DNA of 64,000 nt, from the NCBI RefSeq assembly GCF_008974285.1, contig NZ_BKZV01000002.1:336514-400513 (forward strand). Direction: 5' to 3'. The DNA is from Thermogemmatispora aurantia. Lineage in GTDB: Bacteria > Chloroflexota > Ktedonobacteria > Ktedonobacterales > Ktedonobacteraceae. Below, piece by piece: positions 61,937-64,000 of the stretch. The translations under genes were made by a program, and so were the position numbers. Numbering within the stretch: the stretch's first letter is position 1; each line of letters starts with the position of its first letter. Below the pieces are notes generated by a model. That model was given only the letters and a program-made list of their open reading frames with translations, ran no database searches and was not told where the DNA came from.

Positions 61937-62824
61937 CTACTGAGGCTTGTATCCCCAGACGGTCAGCAGCGAGTACAGCCCACAAAACTCCTCCTGCTGC
62001 ATCTCGGCCACTGCCTGCTGCTCTAAGCGCTCTAAATCGCTCTTGTCGAGGCTCTCCATCTTCAACACAAAGGGCCTCATAAGTTCTAAGCCCATCAGCC
62101 AGTCTTTGAAGACCGGATAATGGGCCTCGGTTCCCATCGACCACTCGACGGCACTGGCCCGCAGGCGCACGTTGGCAAAGCCCGCCTGACGCACTAACCG
62201 CGGCAGCACCGGCGTGAGGCCAACATGGCGCCCATCTGCTGAGAAGCTCTGGCCGGCTTTCTTGAGTGCATCGCAGAGCAAGGCCTGATAGCGCTCTAAG
62301 GCCGGACTGGTCGTCAGCGTCAGCTCAGTTTCCGTCAGCCTGATCACCCCACCCGGCTTGAGCAGGCGTCGGCACTCAGCCAGCAGCCTTGGCCAGGCCC
62401 CCGGCAGCATGAAGCCAAAGAGCAGCCGCCCGTTGATCAAATCGAAGGAGGCATCGGGGAAGGCCAGCGGCTGCATGATGTTCATCACCTGAAAGTGGAC
62501 GTTCTCCAGCCCGCGCGACCAGGCTTGCGCGTTGGCGTATTCGATCACCGCCTGGCTGATGTCCACGCCGATCACTTCCACGTTGGGATAGGCAAAGGCC
62601 ACTTCCAACGCCCAGCCTCCCGGGCCGCAGGCCAGGTCGAGGACGCGCCCCCCTGCGGGCAGCGGCGCCCCTTCAGGAAACTCGGGGAAGAGGCCGCCCA
62701 TGCCTGCGGTGAGGATGCGATCCTGCAGCATCAGGCGCGCTAACTCACCGGCATTCTCAGAGTCAATCAAATAGGTGTTCTGGTTGGGCCTCCTGTTCTC
62801 GTCGTGCTCCTTCTCAGACGCCAT
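61937..62824 (-). CDS. Class I SAM-dependent methyltransferase, copy 3
   Basis: A 295-residue paralogue, first of the three to be transcribed. Motif I to II is almost identical to copy 1 (VIGVDISQAVIEYANAQAW), whereas the C-terminal 70 residues (SLLTVWGYKPQ end) follow copy 2 more closely. All SAM-binding residues are present. It starts 27 bases after the regulator gene ends, so the two are almost certainly co-transcribed. Confidence 0.85.
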   Translation of the reverse strand: MASEKEHDENRRPNQNTYLIDSENAGELARLMLQDRILTAGMGGLFPEFPEGAPLPAGGRVLDLACGPGGWALEVAFAYPNVEVIGVDISQAVIEYANAQAWSRGLENVHFQVMNIMQPLAFPDASFDLINGRLLFGFMLPGAWPRLLAECRRLLKPGGVIRLTETELTLTTSPALERYQALLCDALKKAGQSFSADGRHVGLTPVLPRLVRQAGFANVRLRASAVEWSMGTEAHYPVFKDWLMGLELMRPFVLKMESLDKSDLERLEQQAVAEMQQEEFCGLYSLLTVWGYKPQ

Positions 62825-62851
62825 AACGCCTCTCTTTCAGCAGCTTACTAT

Positions 62852-64000
62852 CTATGCCGATACCCCGATCTGCGTCGCCCACTCCTCTAGCTGCTTCACC
62901 TGCGGCCAGCGCGCCTGCCCCTGCCTCAGCAACTGCTTCACTTCCGCCCTCCCGTACCGGCTCCCACTCCTCTGCACCCCCTCCACACTCGCCTGCAGCG
63001 CCTCCACAAAGAGATCTTGATCCCCTAACGCCAGCGCGACCGCCATCCGCTTCGGCTGCAAATCGGCCAGCCCTCTCCCTCCTTGGCCGTGGACCTGGTA
63101 GAGCCGCTGACTCTCCTCCAACGCCGACAGCGCCTCGTTCGCTCGCCCCAGGTTCAACAGCACCCTCGCCCGTGCTAGAGGCACTCTATAAGGAGGATTT
63201 ACATCGGCAAGCGCGTAGCCAGGATCTTCGCCCGGCGACACTCGCGCGTAACTTTTCTCTGCTTGCATCAGAGCTTTTACTGCTTGCTTTGGCTCTCTTA
63301 GAAGGCTGTAAGTTTCTGCCAACCCCATGAACAGACCTACATCCTGTGTCTGGCTGGCAGGCTCGCCTTTGACGGTCAGCCCGCGCTGAAAACACAGTAG
63401 CGCCTTCGCCGGCTGCGGTTCATAGCCCCCCATCCCCGGGGCGAGATTCCAGACGTAGCTATAGCCTTGATAATAAGGCAGCGCTCTCTGCAAGAGCACA
63501 TCATTAGCCAGACGAGCATACTGCTCCGCTTGCTGCAAGTGACGCAGCCGCTCCTCCGGCTGCACCAGATGCCGCGCCGCTATCGCCGCTATCAGATGCC
63601 CTTCCGCCGCCAGTTGCGCCCCCTCCTTCGACTCCTTCAGCAGTCCTGGCGCCTTCTCCAGCACCCCTAGCACCCACCCCGTAGCTTGCGCCACCGTCTC
63701 GACATCTTCTGACCATGACGTCCTCCACAGGGCACCTACCAGGGTCTGAGCGATAGAGAGCGCTTCCTCCCTGGTCAGGCTCAGGCTGCCCATGCCAGCC
63801 AGCAGCGCCAGCCCACTGCCGCCCGCCAGCAGGGTCAACGCTTCTCGCCGCTGCATCTCGTCCTCCTTCGGGGCTGTCTTCCTCTTCCCTCTCTGCTGGC
63901 AGACCAGCCCCAGCTCTGCCGCCGTCTTGCCGTAGTACTCGCAGATCATTCGGATCGTATCCAGTCGCAGCGGGCGCCCATGCTCCGCTGCCAGCAGCGT
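62852..64000 (-). CDS. HTH/TPR regulator (5' end beyond the window)
   Basis: A partial gene; its frame is open to the window edge. The visible N-terminal part is the end of an XRE-type helix-turn-helix (LAAEHGRPLRLDTIRMICEYYGKTAAELGL). An RR-led hydrophobic stretch (REALTLLAGGSGLALLAGMG) comes next, then about 300 residues of TPR-like helices (QAEQYARLANDVLLQRALPYY and later). A second start is possible: ATG 63856 has AAGGAGG 5 bases upstream and would give a protein beginning MQRREALTLL, with a Tat-like or membrane-anchoring N-terminus. It is followed 27 bases later by the three methyltransferases and probably controls them. Confidence 0.75.
   Translation of the reverse strand, partial: TLLAAEHGRPLRLDTIRMICEYYGKTAAELGLVCQQRGKRKTAPKEDEMQRREALTLLAGGSGLALLAGMGSLSLTREEALSIAQTLVGALWRTSWSEDVETVAQATGWVLGVLEKAPGLLKESKEGAQLAAEGHLIAAIAARHLVQPEERLRHLQQAEQYARLANDVLLQRALPYYQGYSYVWNLAPGMGGYEPQPAKALLCFQRGLTVKGEPASQTQDVGLFMGLAETYSLLREPKQAVKALMQAEKSYARVSPGEDPGYALADVNPPYRVPLARARVLLNLGRANEALSALEESQRLYQVHGQGGRGLADLQPKRMAVALALGDQDLFVEALQASVEGVQRSGSRYGRAEVKQLLRQGQARWPQVKQLEEWATQIGVSA

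Overview
The window is GC-rich, densely coded bacterial chromosome with short intergenic gaps. No phage, transposase, CRISPR array, rRNA or tRNA gene was seen. Gene content points to Chloroflexota, most likely Ktedonobacteria (Thermogemmatispora-like): a Trp T-box in front of trpS and a full trp operon, CO-dehydrogenase maturation genes, TPR-containing HTH regulators, a DUF6585-like remnant, and many proline-rich membrane-anchored proteins. The taxon is inferred from remembered gene content; no search was run.

Layout. 1-9456: an HTH/TPR regulator, a zinc-ribbon protein, YihY- and DUF3307-type membrane proteins, an O-antigen-ligase-like protein, an FTR1 iron permease next to a DtxR-family regulator, and a histidine phosphatase. 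9453-20547: the best-defined unit. A consensus promoter and a tryptophan T-box riboswitch precede trpS-trpE-trpG-trpD-trpCF-trpB-trpA, followed by aroH and aroF. Together these cover DAHP synthesis, chorismate-to-tryptophan, chorismate mutase and tRNA-Trp charging. 20770-25237: an anchored TAP-like hydrolase, a second zinc-ribbon protein, and a decayed gene with several visible lesions behind a still-consensus promoter. 25318-29213: a MoxR/CoxD-like ATPase, a CoxE-like VWA protein and two XdhC/CoxI-type proteins, a maturation set for molybdenum hydroxylases such as CO dehydrogenase, without the structural subunits. 29354-38297: envelope genes (LCP transferase, MurJ, mannose-1-phosphate guanylyltransferase), a pseudokinase-FHA protein, homoserine dehydrogenase and a YeaQ-type membrane protein.

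38565-59974: mostly single genes: gamma-glutamyltransferase, oligoendopeptidase F, alpha/beta hydrolases, a cytochrome-oxidase-subunit-IV-like protein, endonuclease III, thioredoxin reductase, a GH15 glucoamylase/trehalase-like enzyme, a DUF1786 protein, a double-HTH protein, an SCP2 protein, a PTPS/QueD-like enzyme, a patatin, a signalling-like pair, an NAD-dependent epimerase, an M29 aminopeptidase and a His/Gly-rich membrane protein. 60110-64000: a compact minus-strand operon of an HTH/TPR regulator (running off the window) and three tandem mosaic paralogous SAM methyltransferases. This is the most unusual locus here.

Promoters fall into two visible styles: consensus -35/-10 pairs (9453, 23528, 25318, 36304, and 36193 on the minus strand) and a recurrent extended -10 of the form TGN-TATAMT. 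Start codons were moved from the longest frame to the Shine-Dalgarno-supported codon where the sequence justified it.
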